A DNA stretch of 64,000 bases from the NCBI RefSeq assembly GCF_963583255.1, contig NC_084810.1, positions 4,681,751-4,745,750 on the forward strand. The letters are read 5' to 3'. The stretch is from Pyrus communis. Its lineage: Eukaryota; Streptophyta; Magnoliopsida; Rosales; Rosaceae. Both the position numbers and the translations under genes were made by a program. The notes beneath the pieces were generated by a model. It did not search any database and was not told the origin of the DNA. It saw only the letters and a program-made list of their open reading frames with translations. This document shows positions 11,963-23,677 of the stretch, piece after piece. Positions within the stretch are counted from its first letter, which is position 1, and each line of letters opens with the position of its first letter.

Positions 11963-12560
11963 CAAGTTGAGTCAACGGAACATGTGTTACGAGAGTGCAG
12001 CATGGCAAGGGTGGTGTGGTTTCATAGTTTGGGCATAATTGTGGATACGGGGAACTGAATGTCATTCATGCAATGGATAGAGAATATTTCCATGCTTTTT
12101 CCATCAAACGGGTACCATTTGGAAGCATAGAAATGATGTGATATGGAATTGTAGCTCGTTATCGCCATATGAAATTGTGAATAGAACAGAGGGTTGGTTG
12201 CACGAGCTCCACAAATGGCATAAGACGGGGAGACAGAAGGTTAATCGAGTGGTCCAGAAGTGGCGCAAACTTGGTGAGGGTTGGATTAAATGCAACTTTG
12301 ATGGGGCGTGGCGTCATAATGGACATCAAGGGGGATACAGGGTGGTGATCAGAAACCATTTGGGGAACTTTTTGGCAGCTACTGCAGGTCCAATCGCAAG
12401 CCCATCCTCTGCTATACATGCGGAATTTTTGGCTGCTCGTCATGCGGTGCTGCTGGTACTTGCTAGAATGGATCTTAGTAGTTCTCAGGAGAATGCGTGG
12501 TTTGAGGAACCTTCGGATTTGATTCAAGATATATTAGTCGAGGAGGGCTTGTAAGTTGTC
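11963..12560 (+). pseudogene. LINE remnant: zinc-binding and RNase H-like (RVT_3) fragments
   Basis: The first part reads as a C-terminal reverse-transcriptase zinc-binding fragment (VESTEHVLRECSMARVVW) ending in a stop at about 12057. After another stop and frame change, 12138-12554 reads a plant RNase H-like domain: GWIKCNFDGAW with a catalytic-type Asp, then AIHAEFLAARHAV with an acidic Glu. The frame then degenerates and ends. These are the terminal domains of L1-type plant LINEs. There is no start codon context, no upstream reverse transcriptase and no intact frame, so it is a dead 5'-truncated copy. Confidence 0.75.
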
Positions 12561-12699
12561 ATTTTGCCTTTTGTTGTTGATTATTCGTTTGAGGATAGGT
12601 TTCCAGTTTATGCGGGACACTCTTTTCCTTAGACCAGATTGAAAGCTCCAACAAGGTTTTTATTGAGGCTCATTGAGCACACTATTCTCAAGATGTATG

Positions 12700-15600
12700 T
12701 ATTCTTTGTTTGCTTAATAAATATCGTACCTTGTTTCAAATTTTTTTTAAAGAAATACAATTTTAATTTAACCTTCTTAATCTACGTTCAAATCTATTTT
12801 TATATCTATAGTTAGATGATGTATTAAATGATGAGGTACATCTTAGCCGCAACATCTATGATGAGTGAGACAAAATTATGAGATCAATTTTTGCTTAATC
12901 TAATAACACCACGTAACGCTGATTAATAAAACATGAGAAATGTTAAGAATATTCTCTTAAAAGTATGATTTTTTATGAACTTTTATCCACCTCATATTTT
13001 TGACAAAATTTTCATGCCAACATGATAAAATACCGTGTCAGAAAAATTGATGTGACGGACTGTTTATGAGAGTCTCATTTTAAGTGCGTCTTCTTAGCAT
13101 TTCATAAAACTTTTCACTCAACAATTACATCCAAGATTATTTAATCGATTAATTTGCCGGCTGAAACCCCCAGTCTAAAGTAATAAAGAAAATATTGATT
13201 CGTTATCTTAGGTGTTTTCAAAGTATTTATAAAAAAAGTGGCCAAAAGTTAAAAACCGAAAACTATCGGGGAGTGATGCTGAAAGTAGAGACTAGAGAAT
13301 AAAGTGTGGTCAATTCTAACACAACCCCCTGTATTTTTTCATAATTACACAATTTAAAGGGGTCCACGTAAGAAAATAATGTACTTACGTGGAGGCGCGG
13401 AGCCCGCTTTGGTTTCGGCCGACACACCGATATCGGGTCGTCTGGAATCCGCGAACGAGTCCACAAGATTTTCGCCCCCCATGTAGTTTTGCATGACGCT
13501 GACACGTAGCGTATGGCTCCCCGCCACGCAGGACGTCTTCACGTGGCCCCGAAGTACGGACGCTCTCTGCGCTGCGACGGGTGTGGCGGTGACGTGGGCG
13601 AAAGGTGACACCGACAGCCGAGGCGAAGGCGCGTCGTCGGCGAGAGTTGCGTGGGGCGAACGGTGGGCGGGACCCGGTGGTGATGTAATGGCTCCTGGGC
13701 TTAGGTCATGCAAAGAGGGGAGCGTGATCGGTCGCCACATGGAGCAGGAGGGAACTGCCGAAACGTAATAAATAAAAGGAATATAAAATTAAATATTTTA
13801 TTGGTATTATTTTTTTTATCATATGGGAATTTAAAAATTAAATAAAAATATGTGATAGTTTTGGATTTGGGGCGGCTGTTGTTCTTTGTTGGGCTGTCAG
13901 GTAAGCCAGTACGGATATGGGCTCTGTTTGGCTGGTGGGATATTTATATACTTCATAAAATGCTACTTGGGAAAGAAAATATATAAAAATATTGTAATTT
14001 TAATATATAATACTAGATAATAATTTAATGAATTCAGTAAGTATATAGTTTGGATCCGATGTTTGGGAAGGATCTAATGGCACTGCAAAAGGAAATCTAT
14101 AACAAACAGAATCATGTGCAAGGAGAGATATATGTAGGAACTTTGGAGCATTTTGAACTCGTTTGGATCTCATGATTGGATTTCAATTAAACGGTTTTAT
14201 TGTTTGGCTTAACTTGTATCAGTATATTTGGATTTGTTCGTATCCAAGATATTTAGACTGATTCATCCGCTATCTCATCAAGTCAGGTTAGCTTTCTCCT
14301 TTTTGTCTTTGCTTTTCTCTCTATCATCTCTTTATTGGAGTGGGAACTATGGGATAATTAAAGGATCTAAATGGTTAAGTCAATACTTTAAGGGTGGTAC
14401 TATTTATACAGCTCTTTTTATTTTCAACACACCTTCTGTTAATTTTTATCATTTGATCTTCTTCAGTTCATTCAATCCAACGACAAAAAATTGAGATGTG
14501 TAGTATACATGTAACTTTTTTCTGGTGAATTGGACAAGTGTTCAAAAAAAAAAAACATTATTATCAGAGTGCAAATTGCCTATTTGTACCTACCCTCAAA
14601 GAAGTGAGCAATGTATAACCTAAGAACTACGCCAACTTACAAATGGAGTCCACGGGCTAAGTTCACTGTTCTATATTGGCTGTGTGTGTATATATATTTT
14701 GGTTTCGAATGTTTGATATATCGTTGATTTTAACAATTATACAGCCTACGTGATACTCACAACGAAGTAACTAAGGAGCTAACTTCGTTTTTTGGTGGTT
14801 GATTGTTGATGTGGGTGTGCCAATTCGAGCTCGGTTTGGTGAATGTCTTGAATGTATGAAATGCGCTTCTGACACCTGAATCGAGCAATTTCTGCTAAGG
14901 AATGAACACTCTTAGTCTTGAGTTTTATAACCTGAAAACAAGGTTATGCAATTCACTATGAAGCTTTGAATCGTGTGCACCCTTTAGCAGTCTCGACCGT
15001 AGAGGTAAGAATATAGGTCTACTGAAATTGGTATCAAACTGTAGGACAAAGATACTCAAAAGAAATGAGTGTCTTTATTGTACGTGGTGTGCCCGTCGAC
15101 ATGTCGAACTCTGAATGTGACTTGGGAGCATCCAATTATAAAAACACGCCACTTCGCTGAGAAAGCAAATGAAGTGACATTTTTCCACAAGAGAATCAAA
15201 GCCTCTGCGCCGGCAAAAGCTTTAGATAATTAACCAGTCGAACTTGAGAAACTCGCCGTCTAACCAGGCAGTCGAGACTCCTAAATATAATTGATTCTAC
15301 AACTCCGTGGCTATCTAACCAAACTGTCGCCTTTGGAAAACTTCATCTAACAAGGCAATGGTTGTTCGTCGATTGCCAACCTAAATTTATCTAACCAGAC
15401 TATATTCGTGCTAACAATTAGTAAAGTAGTTATTATTTTTTTTCAAAAGGTTAGAGAATTCACATAGAACGTTGATTTGTGTTAAATTAAATGTCCAAAA
15501 CCTCTTGTATTATAGGGACATGCGTGCCTAAGATGATAAGTTATAAAAGCAATTTTGATTGCACCATGCCTCCTGAGAGTTTATCTCATTTTCTCCTTGC

Positions 15601-17076
15601 TAATTATCCCATGTTAGGCTCAGATAACAGGATTGTCATTTGAAGACCATGTGCATGCATGACATTAATCCTTTCCCTTAAGTTGGATTCTAGAATATAA
15701 TTCCAATAATTGCATGTTTGTGCATGACATTAATCCTTTCCTCAAATTGGACTCTCCCCTACACGTTGCACACTGTGCCATAAGACACAATCCTCATCCA
15801 TTTTAAATTTTGCCATCATTATCCCAAGTCAAACTGATTACTTGATAATTAACTTCGATAAAATTCAACGTAATGTGGAGATCAAATTTCTAAATTAAAT
15901 TTTTTAAATTAAATGATGTAAATATTGATAATTGAATTATTAAGTGCTGATTAACGTACTTATTTCTACTGATGATATATCATTTAGTTTACAAATCTAG
16001 TTAAAAATTTAGCATCCCTAGCATTATCTTTATTCTTTTCTTTTCACTTTGCCTTGACCTCCCAGCTACAAAGATAATTTTCAGAATAATTATTATGATA
16101 ATTAAAATTCTTAATAACATCAAGAAAAGTCATTGAAAATCACTTAAAAATCTTTCTTGAGGCCTAGAACACTTAACCCGATCCTGCAAATCGGGTCCAA
16201 ACAGAGATATATATATATATATTGGGGGTAGAGTGAATCTTACTCACTAGCAAGAAAGAAGAGCTGAGGAAGAAAAAAAAAGATGGAAAGGATAACTTCT
16301 TCTCCGACTGTCTCTTGGGTAACTTTTTCTCACGGTTCCTCCCAATTTCTGCCGAAAGATTGCATCTTTCACTCACAACAAAAATGATCCATCATTAAAC
16401 ACTGTAAAAGTTTATCTCTTTGTTCCCCAGTAATTGTAGCCTTATCACACAAATTTGAGTTATTAAGTGGGCTTTGGTGACCCCAATTAAAGGTTTTAGG
16501 TAGAAAAGTCTTAAGGAGATGAAATAGTAAAAATGAATGATGACTTTTCATTCATGCCATTTATTTTCTACAAGTGTAAGGTTTTCGTATTTAAGGAGAT
16601 ATTTGTAATGAAAAGAGCATTCCATCTTTCTATCTACCTTTCTCATTAAACAATTTGTGCCAACTTTACTCTTTCTCTTACCCAACAAAAGAACAAGAGC
16701 ATAAAGATAATATTGCTTTCTTTCACATCTCTTCTTCTACGTCTATTTCAATTGTCTAAAGCTAGCAAAGAAAATAAACAGTGTGAGCAAGGTAAACAAG
16801 AATTTTGAAGAACGTAGATGTGCGTGTACTTGTAGTTCAAGCACATAATTGATTTGTTACTTGGGCTTGTCAGCCTTTTATAGATATTTGGGCCGATATA
16901 TGAGCCCTCTTTGATGGGCTTATTGAGTATGTCTTTCCTTGTTCTGGGTTTGAGGAATTGTTGGGCTCATTCAGCCAATTCCCACTCCCTTTGCGTCGTA
17001 ATTAGAAGATACATGGTCTAATTAACATCGCAATGCACATAACAAAAAGATGCTACAAATATTTATTATTTTTGTC
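12700..17076. other. Intergenic, no gene seen
   Basis: This long AT-rich stretch has one GC-rich island (13380-13760) and one diverged dispersed repeat (14750-15420) related to 5130-5600. A (TA)n run lies at 16207-16220. Open frames in it lack homology I can recognise and lack gene context. Confidence 0.45.
13380..13760. promoter_or_regulatory. Orphan GC-rich island with ACGT-core motifs
   Basis: About 380 bp are markedly GC- and CpG-rich against AT-rich flanks. They contain ACGT-core elements, including CACGTGG (13540-13546), ACACGTAGC and GACGTGGG. This resembles a plant promoter or a conserved non-coding block, but no gene starts on either side within several kilobases. Both strands have fortuitous open frames with no recognisable domain. 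The regulatory role is inference. Confidence 0.35.
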
Positions 17077-17081
17077 AAACG
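17077..17081. repeat. Target-site duplication AAACG, left
   Basis: AAACG directly precedes the left LTR and is repeated exactly at 23372-23376 after the right LTR. It marks a single integration event of the copia element. Confidence 0.9.
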
Positions 17082-17412
17082 TGTTATAAATAGGGAAAAG
17101 TTGGAGAGAGAACCTTTGCTACTGACAGGAGCGAAGCAGGTGTAAAATATCACACTGTAATTATAACACAAGAAGATGATAGATAAAAGAGGGAGGGAGA
17201 GATGCTAATGTTATTGATCTTTTCTTTTCGTAGTGTGTTTTGATAGCACACAGAGCGCTCTATTTATAGAGCAACTCCAAACAAACATAATAATTACATC
17301 TTGAAAAGTACATCACACACCTTTTGAAAGTATTACACAAATACAATTATCATTCTTGTCCCAAGTCCACATTACTATGTGGGCATTCATTCATCCACCA
17401 ATATTTACAACA
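17082..17412 (-). repeat. 3' LTR of the copia element
   Basis: 331 bp, beginning TGTTATAAAT and ending TTTACAACA on the plus strand. It aligns with 23041-23371 without gaps. Relative to the minus-strand coding direction this is the 3' LTR. Confidence 0.93.
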
Positions 17413-17421
17413 CTCCCCTTT
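17413..17421 (-). other. Polypurine tract of the copia element
   Basis: On the minus strand AAAGGGGAG directly abuts the 3' LTR. This is the usual position and composition of the plus-strand DNA primer in LTR retrotransposons. Confidence 0.85.
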
Positions 17422-17632
17422 GGATGCCCACATATCAACATCAGTTGCCTCGTTAAAATCTTGCTCGGAAAAACCCTATGGGAAAAAACTATAGCGAAGG
17501 AAAAAGAGTACAACTTTACTTGGATTGTTGATATAGTGTTAAGTATGCTCATGTTGCCTCGTTAAAACCTTGATAGGAAAAACCCAGTGAGAAAAATCCT
17601 AATTGAAGGAAAAAGAGTACAACATACATGTA

Positions 17633-18110
17633 TCATGGATGCTCATCCTGATATGTATCTCCTCCTGATTCCACATTCTCCAAATTTAGTTGATTGGTAA
17701 GTCGACATAATCCGATACTCTGCACTAACTTCTGAAACGTGTACTTTGGTAAAGATTTGGTGAATAGGTTTGCCATATTTTCATCGGAACAGATTTGTCT
17801 GACTTCAACAACTTTAGCCTTCTGAAGCTCATGTGTATTAAAAAACTTTGGAGATATATGTTTAGTCTTATCGCCTTTGATGAATCCTTCCTTCAATTGG
17901 GTAACACAGGCTGCATTATCTTCATGGATGATAGTTAGAGTGTCTGTCTTTGAAGGTAGACCACATGAATTCCGGATATGAAGGATCATTGATCTTAACC
18001 AAGAACATTCACGACTTGCTTTATGTAAAGCAAGTATTTCTGAGTGATTTGAAGATGTAGCAACTAATGTTTGCTTTGTTGAGCGCTATGAGATTGTTGT
18101 ATCTCCATTA
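17633..18110 (-). pseudogene. Copia RNase H domain (decayed)
   Basis: The frame 17989-17633 reads IIHEDNAACVTQLKEG, then KTKHISPKFF, then VRQICSDENMANLFTKSLP. This is the C-terminal half of a copia RNase H, including the acidic and His positions typical of the family and the conserved end of the polyprotein. The join to the upstream RT part is broken by stops and a frame change near 18000-18110. It lies directly before the 3' LTR spacer, as expected. Confidence 0.88.
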
Positions 18111-19100
18111 ATGAACACATATCCAGTTTGTGAGCGGGCTTTATGCGGATCAGAGAGAAAACCAGCATTTGCATATCCAACAAGGACTTGGTCATTTATG
18201 GATTTCTCTAAGTAAAAGAGACCCATGTCTGTTGTTCCACAAAGGTATCGCAATACATCTTTAACTCCCTTCCAATGACGAATTGTTGGAGCAGAGCTAT
18301 ACCTTGCTAACAAGTTGACTGAAAAAGTTATATCTGGTCGAGTACACTGTGCTAAATACAATAAAGCACCTACAACACTCAGATATTGTACTTTTGGACC
18401 AATGACCATTTCATCATCTTCTTTTGGACGGAATGGATCTTTCTTAATGTCCAAAGAACGAACGACCATTGGCGTGCTGAGTGGATGAGCCTTGTCCATG
18501 CCAAATCACTTCAGGATTTTTTTCAATGTAAGCTAATTGGTGGACCAAAATTCCACTAGCACAATGCTCGATCTGCAGGCCGAGACAATATTTTGTTTTT
18601 CCGAGGTCTTTCATTTCAAATTTGTTTTTCAAATATTCAGCAGTTTTATTGAGCTCTTTAGGGGTTCCAACTAGGTTCATATCATCGACATATATTGCCA
18701 CTATAGCAAATTCAAAATTGGATTTCTTAATGAACACACAAGGGCAAATGACATTGTTGGTATACCCTTCTTTGATCAAATACTCACTAAGACGATTTTA
18801 CCACATTCGTCCAGAATGTTTCAGCCCATACAATGATCGCCTTAATTTGATTGAGAGCATAACTCGTGGTTTGTTACTTAAGTCATTTTGGGACTTTCAT
18901 ATATATATGTCAGTATCTAATTCTTCATATAGATACGTGGTGATGACATCCATAAGTCGCATGTCAAGTTTTTTTTAAAACCACTAAACTTATTAGGTAA
19001 CGGAACGTAATTGCGTCCATTACAGGAAAGTATGTCTCCTCATAATCAATTCCATGTCTTTATGAAAAGCCTTGTCGAATGAGTCGTGCTTTATATCTCG
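18086..19100 (-). pseudogene. Copia reverse transcriptase (decayed)
   Basis: Pieces in more than one frame give RT motifs in order: NPMGYKWVF and YKARLI near 19150-19080, DVITTYLYEELDTDIYM near 18950-18900, then IYVDDMNLVGTP (the catalytic YVDD; about 18690) and DLGKTKYCLGLQIE. The frame 18499-18086 continues with LSVVGALLYLAQCTRPDI and the connection region. Internal stops and at least two frameshifts rule out a functional enzyme. Confidence 0.9.
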
Positions 19101-19525
19101 CAATCTCGTTTTTCTTATTGCACTTTCTTGTAAATACCCATTTGTAACCCATGGGGTTTACATCAGGCGGGGTTTGGACTACTAGTCCAAAAATATTTCG
19201 CCTTTTCAAGGAATTTAATTCTGCATGGATTACTTAGACCGATCCTGTATCTGTTTGCATTCATCAACAAAGCGGGGCTCAATGTCATCACTTAATATGA
19301 TTTCAGTGGCTACTACGAGTGCTAACACGTCGTTGATGATTATTTCATTCCGATCCCATAATTCATTAGTACAAGCATAATTTATGGAGATTTATTTGCT
19401 TTCATGTACCTCTGTCTCTTCAGGGACATGTGTCTCATTAAGGACATTTTATTTTTCTGGAAGTACAGAATCATGAATTGTGGACTTGTCATTCATTTTC
19501 TCTTCCTGAATAATTTCATTTGAAT

Positions 19526-20744
19526 TCAGTTATGCCCTCGTCTTTCTCTTTCGAGGGGCTTAATCTTTAAACCTAGGGGTCTACCACGCTTCAGACGTGC
19601 ACCAGATGAATCATTCGCTACCACTTTATTTTGTCCAACAGAGATATCAATTCTTGCAGGTGCATTTACAGCTGGTATATGTGATTTTGTCATTTGCATA
19701 GCATCATTAAATGCATCTGGTATTTGATTAGCAATACTTTGAAGATGAACAATCATTTTCACATTGAGTGCTACGTGGATAAAAATGAGACAAGGTAGGT
19801 ACAACCCATGTTAGCTCATGTCGTTCTTCTAGAATGGTGTTTTCTCCCCCTAATGACGAGCAAAATGTCTCATCAAAGTGACAATCAGCATAATGAGCTG
19901 TAAACATATCACATGTCAAGGGTTCCAAATATCTAATGATAGATGGTGAATCAAAACCCACATAAATTCCCAATTTGCGTTGAGGTCCCATTTTAGTACG
20001 TTGTGGCAATGTAATAGGCATATAAACAGCACAACCAAAAACTCGTAAATGTGAAATGTTTGGCTGATGCCTAAACACGAATTGTATTGATGAGTATTGG
20101 TGGTTGGCTATAGGTCTCAATCGAACCAATGATGCAGCATGCAAGATGACATATCCCTATGCAGAAACTGGCAATTTTGTTTTCATGAGCAGAGTGCGAG
20201 CTATTAATTGAAGCCGCTTGATAAATGCTTCTACTAAACCATTTTGAGTATGGACATGAGGAACAGGATGTTCAACATCAATGTCCAATGTCATGCAGTA
20301 ATCATCAAAGGTTTGAGACGTAAATTCACCAACGTTATCAAGTTGGATTGACTTAATGGGGTAATCTGGGAACTATACTCGCAACTTAATTATCTGAGCA
20401 AGAAGTCTCGCAAAAGCTACATTTCGAGTAAACAAGATACAAACTTGTGACCATCGAGTAGATGCATCAACCAAAACCATAAAATATCGAAATGGTCCAC
20501 AAGATGGTTGAATAGGCCCACAAATATCCCATTGCATTCTTTGCAGATTGATGGGGATTCAACATCAACCTTTAATTATGATGGTTTAATTACCAACTTC
20601 CCTTGAGAACAAACCTTGCAAGGGTTATTATTTGAGATTGCAATGTGTCTGCTCAATAATGGATGTCTATTACAGTTAGTAATGATCCTACGCATCATGA
20701 TGGATCCTAGATGATCCAGACGGTCATGCCAAATCATGTAAATT
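19526..20744 (-). pseudogene. Copia integrase (decayed)
   Basis: Reading the minus strand, the DDE core is recognisable: LVDASTRWSQ (first Asp), IQLDNVGEFTSQ (second Asp) and NGLVEAFIKR (Glu). It is followed by HLRVFGCAVYMPI and KLGIYVGFDSP of the C-terminal region. Stops and frameshifts interrupt it, including one soon after the core. The tail (about 19804-19526) is a low-conservation linker ahead of the RT. Confidence 0.88.
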
Positions 20745-20746
20745 TT

Positions 20747-21094
20747 TTAATCAATGAACTTTTGGTTCATGACAGTATGTGATTCAATTGTCTTTACGTA
20801 TGTATAATACAATCCACTCGACAAACCACGCAACTTCTCCAATATACGCTTCTGGGTATCATTGGAAGTAATGCATAGATACTCTACATTTTCTGCACTT
20901 TTCATTTCAATGTGGTATCCATTTAAACATATGGCTTTAAAACTCAACAAATTTTGAGTAAATCGAGTAGTGTACAACGCATTCTGTATGGACAATATTG
21001 TTCCATTTGGTAACATGATCTGGGCTTTTCCTGAGCCTTCAATTACATCTGATTGGCTTGATATTGTTGTTACCTTTACTTTTGTAAGCATCAA
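20747..21094 (-). pseudogene. Copia protease / pre-integrase fragment
   Basis: The 115-aa frame contains MLPNGTILSIQNALYTTRF followed by TQNLLSFKAICLNGYHIE. This is the conserved stretch after the aspartic-protease active site and leading into the pre-integrase region of copia polyproteins. The active-site triplet lies in the broken sequence just upstream (21100-21200). Confidence 0.82.
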
Positions 21095-21339
21095 GCTTGA
21101 GAAATACTTTTGATCTCAAAGTATTATATGCGTAGTTGCACTGTCTACAAGACAAATTTCTCCACCATTGCTTTTGTTTTGAGAATGACCATAGTTTTTA
21201 TCCATACTCTTTGAGTAAGGAAATCACAGTTAATTTATTTATAATAAAAGGAAATTGACATGCCACTTTTATTGATTTTGAAATGCAAGCATTTAGACTA
21301 CAAGTTCAGAATAATAAGAGTACATTAAACATAAATGAT

Positions 21340-22398
21340 TCAATCGAACCGATACACTTCATTCCCTATTTCCACAATGAAGTCTGAGACATCTAGGTGA
21401 GTTGTGTTCAACTGCCTTGATAAGTCGCACACTGGATCAGGTATATCCATTGGTCTAGCCTGGTCGAGGAAATTAGTTTCGACACCCTTCTCCTTGAGGA
21501 AGGCTTGATACAGATCCACCAGATGTTTTAGGTTATGACATGTACACGCCCAGTGTCCATTGCCACCACACCTATGGCAAACCCCTTTAGGATTTCTAGG
21601 AGTGTTATTCATATGATCTTTGCATTTATGGCAATTTGCAATCTTGAAGCTTGGACCTGAATTATGCCTTGGAATCTGGTTATGAAACTAAACATTATGA
21701 TTCTTGCCTTTCCCGTTCCACCAACCTCGCTTGTGGCCACATCCTCATTTGTAATTATTACCATGAGAGGATGTGATGTTCATTTCGAGAGAAGCAGCAT
21801 TCACTTTTAGGAATGGTGCATATCCAGTTGGCCGGGACTGATGATTCTTTATTAGAAACTCATTATTTTGTTTAGTTACCAGAAGCACAGATATAAGCTG
21901 ATTATATTCAGTGAAGCTTTGCTCTCTATACTACTACTACAGAACCACATTAGAGGCATGAAAGGTGCTGAAAGTTTTTTCTAGCATATATTCCTCAGTG
22001 ATGTTTTTCCCACAAAGTTTCATCTGGGAGCTAATTCTAAACATCGCAGAATTCTACTCAGCCACCGTCTTGAAATCCTGGATCCTCAGGTGAGTCCACT
22101 TATAACGAGCCCTCGGAAGAATCACTGTTTTCTGGTTATTATATCTATTTCTCAATGCCTTTCAGAGGGTTAATAGATCTTCAACCGTCAGGTATTCGCT
22201 CTTTAGTCCTTCATCAAGGTTGCGACGGATAAAAATCATGACCTTCGCCCGATCTTGAGAATATGCACTGTTCTTCTCGTTGATTGTTTCTCCAAGATTC
22301 CCTGCCTTCAGATGAATCTTGGCATCCACTACCCAGGTTAGGTAGTTCTTCCCAGTAATGTCCAGGGCAACAAAATCAAGTTTTGCCAAGTTTGCCAT
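21340..22398 (-). pseudogene. Copia gag with CCHC zinc knuckle (decayed)
   Basis: gag starts at the ATG at 22398 (MANLAKLDFVALDITGKNYL), typical of plant copia capsid proteins. It stops near 22162 and continues in other frames. The nucleocapsid zinc knuckle is at 21579-21538 (CHRCGGNGHWACTC, pattern CX2CX4HX4C). Multiple stops between the two ends show loss of function. Confidence 0.9.
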
Positions 22399-22560
22399 TT
22401 TTTTTTCAGAAAGAAAAATGAGATGTTTAAGAACTTGTAATAACATGTATTCTAGATGGATGTAGTGTTAGAACTTCTAGTTCTTACAAATTTTTCATTT
22501 TGATCTTCATGCCAAAATGATTCGAAACTTCAGGCTCGAGATTTACATGATTAATGAGGA

Positions 22561-22810
22561 GGGTGATTGAACCGCACCATTCTCATTGAAGCAAGCATAT
22601 GATGGCCGATTATTCTGCACCACTCAAACAACAAGAAAATTTAAATATGCAGAGCAGGGTGGGCGATTATACCGCACCACCTAAAATTGCAATAAAATTA
22701 AATCTGCAGCTCAAGATAGGCGATGATACCGCACCATCTTAGATTGTAGTAAAATTAAATTTACAGTTCAAGATCGGCGATTGTACCGCACCATCTTTGA
22801 TTGCAGTAAA
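22561..22810 (-). repeat. 57-bp tandem repeats in the copia leader
   Basis: Copies containing a GGCGAT..TACCGCACCA core start at 22662, 22719 and 22776 (period 57), with more diverged copies at about 22604 and 22561. Each has an intervening 'attgcagtaaaattaa' type segment. They lie between the primer-site end of the 5' LTR and gag, so they would be in the untranslated leader of the genomic RNA. Confidence 0.8.
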
Positions 22811-23019
22811 ATTAACATAAATAAACATTGGGTTAGTAATAAGGAACTACACCAAACAAGAAATCAAAGATATATGTAATCGTTATATTGTGAATTAGAA
22901 GCAGACATGATGCTAGCGGATCTTCACTAGGATATATCAGGAAGATGAGGCAGAAGAGGAAGAAGAACAGTAAAATCCTTGGAGGTAGCATTTTTCAGTG
23001 AAGGGAGATGAGAACTGGT

Positions 23020-23040
23020 TAGAGAGTCGTGCTGATAACG
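23020..23040 (-). other. Primer-binding-site region of the copia element
   Basis: Directly inside the 5' LTR the minus strand reads CGTTATCAGCACGACTC. The TATCAG core matches the initiator-tRNA-Met complementary sites used by many plant copia elements, but the match beyond it is weak. Position supports the role; tRNA identity is uncertain. Confidence 0.5.
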
Positions 23041-23371
23041 TGTTATAAATAAGCAAATGTTAGAGAAATAACATTTATTAGTGACAGGAGCGAAGCAGAT
23101 GTAAAATATCACACTGTTACTATAACACAAGAGGATGACATATAAAAGAGGGAGGTAGAGATGCTGATGTTATTGATCTTTTCTTTTCGCAGTATGTTTT
23201 GATAGCACACGGAGCGCTCAATTTATAGAGCAACTTCAAACAAACATAATAATTACATATTGAAAAGCACATCACACATCTTTTGAAAGTATTACGCAAA
23301 TACAATTATCATTCTTTTCCGAAGTCCACATTACTGTGTGGGCATTCATTCATCCACCAATATTTACAACA
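23041..23371 (-). repeat. 5' LTR of the copia element
   Basis: 331 bp, TG...CA bounded, ungapped partner of 17082-17412. In the coding direction this is the 5' LTR, and it would drive transcription leftward. Confidence 0.93.
23221..23227 (-). promoter_or_regulatory. TATA-like box in the copia 5' LTR
   Basis: The minus strand reads CTCTATAAATTGAGCG here, a plausible TATA box for the retrotransposon transcript. The same box is kept in the other LTR. Confidence 0.5.
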
Positions 23372-23376
23372 AAACG
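23372..23376. repeat. Target-site duplication AAACG, right
   Basis: Exact partner of 17077-17081. Confidence 0.9.
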
Positions 23377-23531
23377 ATAAATTTTGTCAAATTAAATGTT
23401 AGGTTATAATCATGAAGCAAAAGTCCAAACGATCTTCCAATTAAAGAAGGGAGAGGTACAAAGAAGTTAGGGCAGAACCAAACGTAACACACAATCCTTG
23501 AGAGGAGGAGAGAGAGAGAGAGCGAGAGAAC

Positions 23532-23540
23532 TATAAATAG
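23532..23540 (+). promoter_or_regulatory. TATA box of the Arg/Ser-rich protein gene
   Basis: TATAAATAG follows a short GA microsatellite (about 23508-23528) and lies 146 bp upstream of the start codon. The copia 5' LTR ends only about 160 bp upstream of this box, so the native promoter is nearly abutted by the element. Confidence 0.6.
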
Positions 23541-23677
23541 ATTATATATGTATATACGTATATATCCTCAAATCCGGAATCCTCCAATCCAACTTCTTCA
23601 CAACCCCCTTCTTTTCGCTTTCTTTGTAATCTGAATTTTGCTTTTTAACAGTTTCGATTGTTGCAGGTGTAACCCAG

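Larger units (their letters stand above)
17082..23371 (-). mobile_element. Ty1/copia LTR retrotransposon, full-length but decayed
   Basis: This is a 6290-bp element on the minus strand with 331-bp LTRs (TG...CA), a 5-bp target duplication, a polypurine tract beside the left (3') LTR and a short primer-site-like segment beside the right (5') LTR. Coding remnants run gag, zinc knuckle, protease region, integrase, reverse transcriptase, RNase H, which is the copia order with integrase before RT. Several stops and frameshifts break the polyprotein, so it is not autonomous. By hand count the LTRs differ at about 30 of 331 positions (about 9%), which points to an insertion a few million years old under usual plant rates. 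Confidence 0.95.

Noticed and set aside
13354..13768. Overlapping open frames of 91 and 128 codons on opposite strands
   Set aside because: They arise from GC-rich sequence with few stops. No homology is recognised, no splice or promoter context is present, and both strands are open at once.
14228..14494. 88-codon frame with hydrophobic segments
   Set aside because: It begins with a non-ATG codon, is AT/T-rich by composition (hence Phe/Leu/Ser), and shows no homology.
22561..22810. CRISPR-like array
   Set aside because: The 57-bp units are contiguous, diverged tandem repeats in a retrotransposon leader of a plant genome, with no unique spacers or cas genes.
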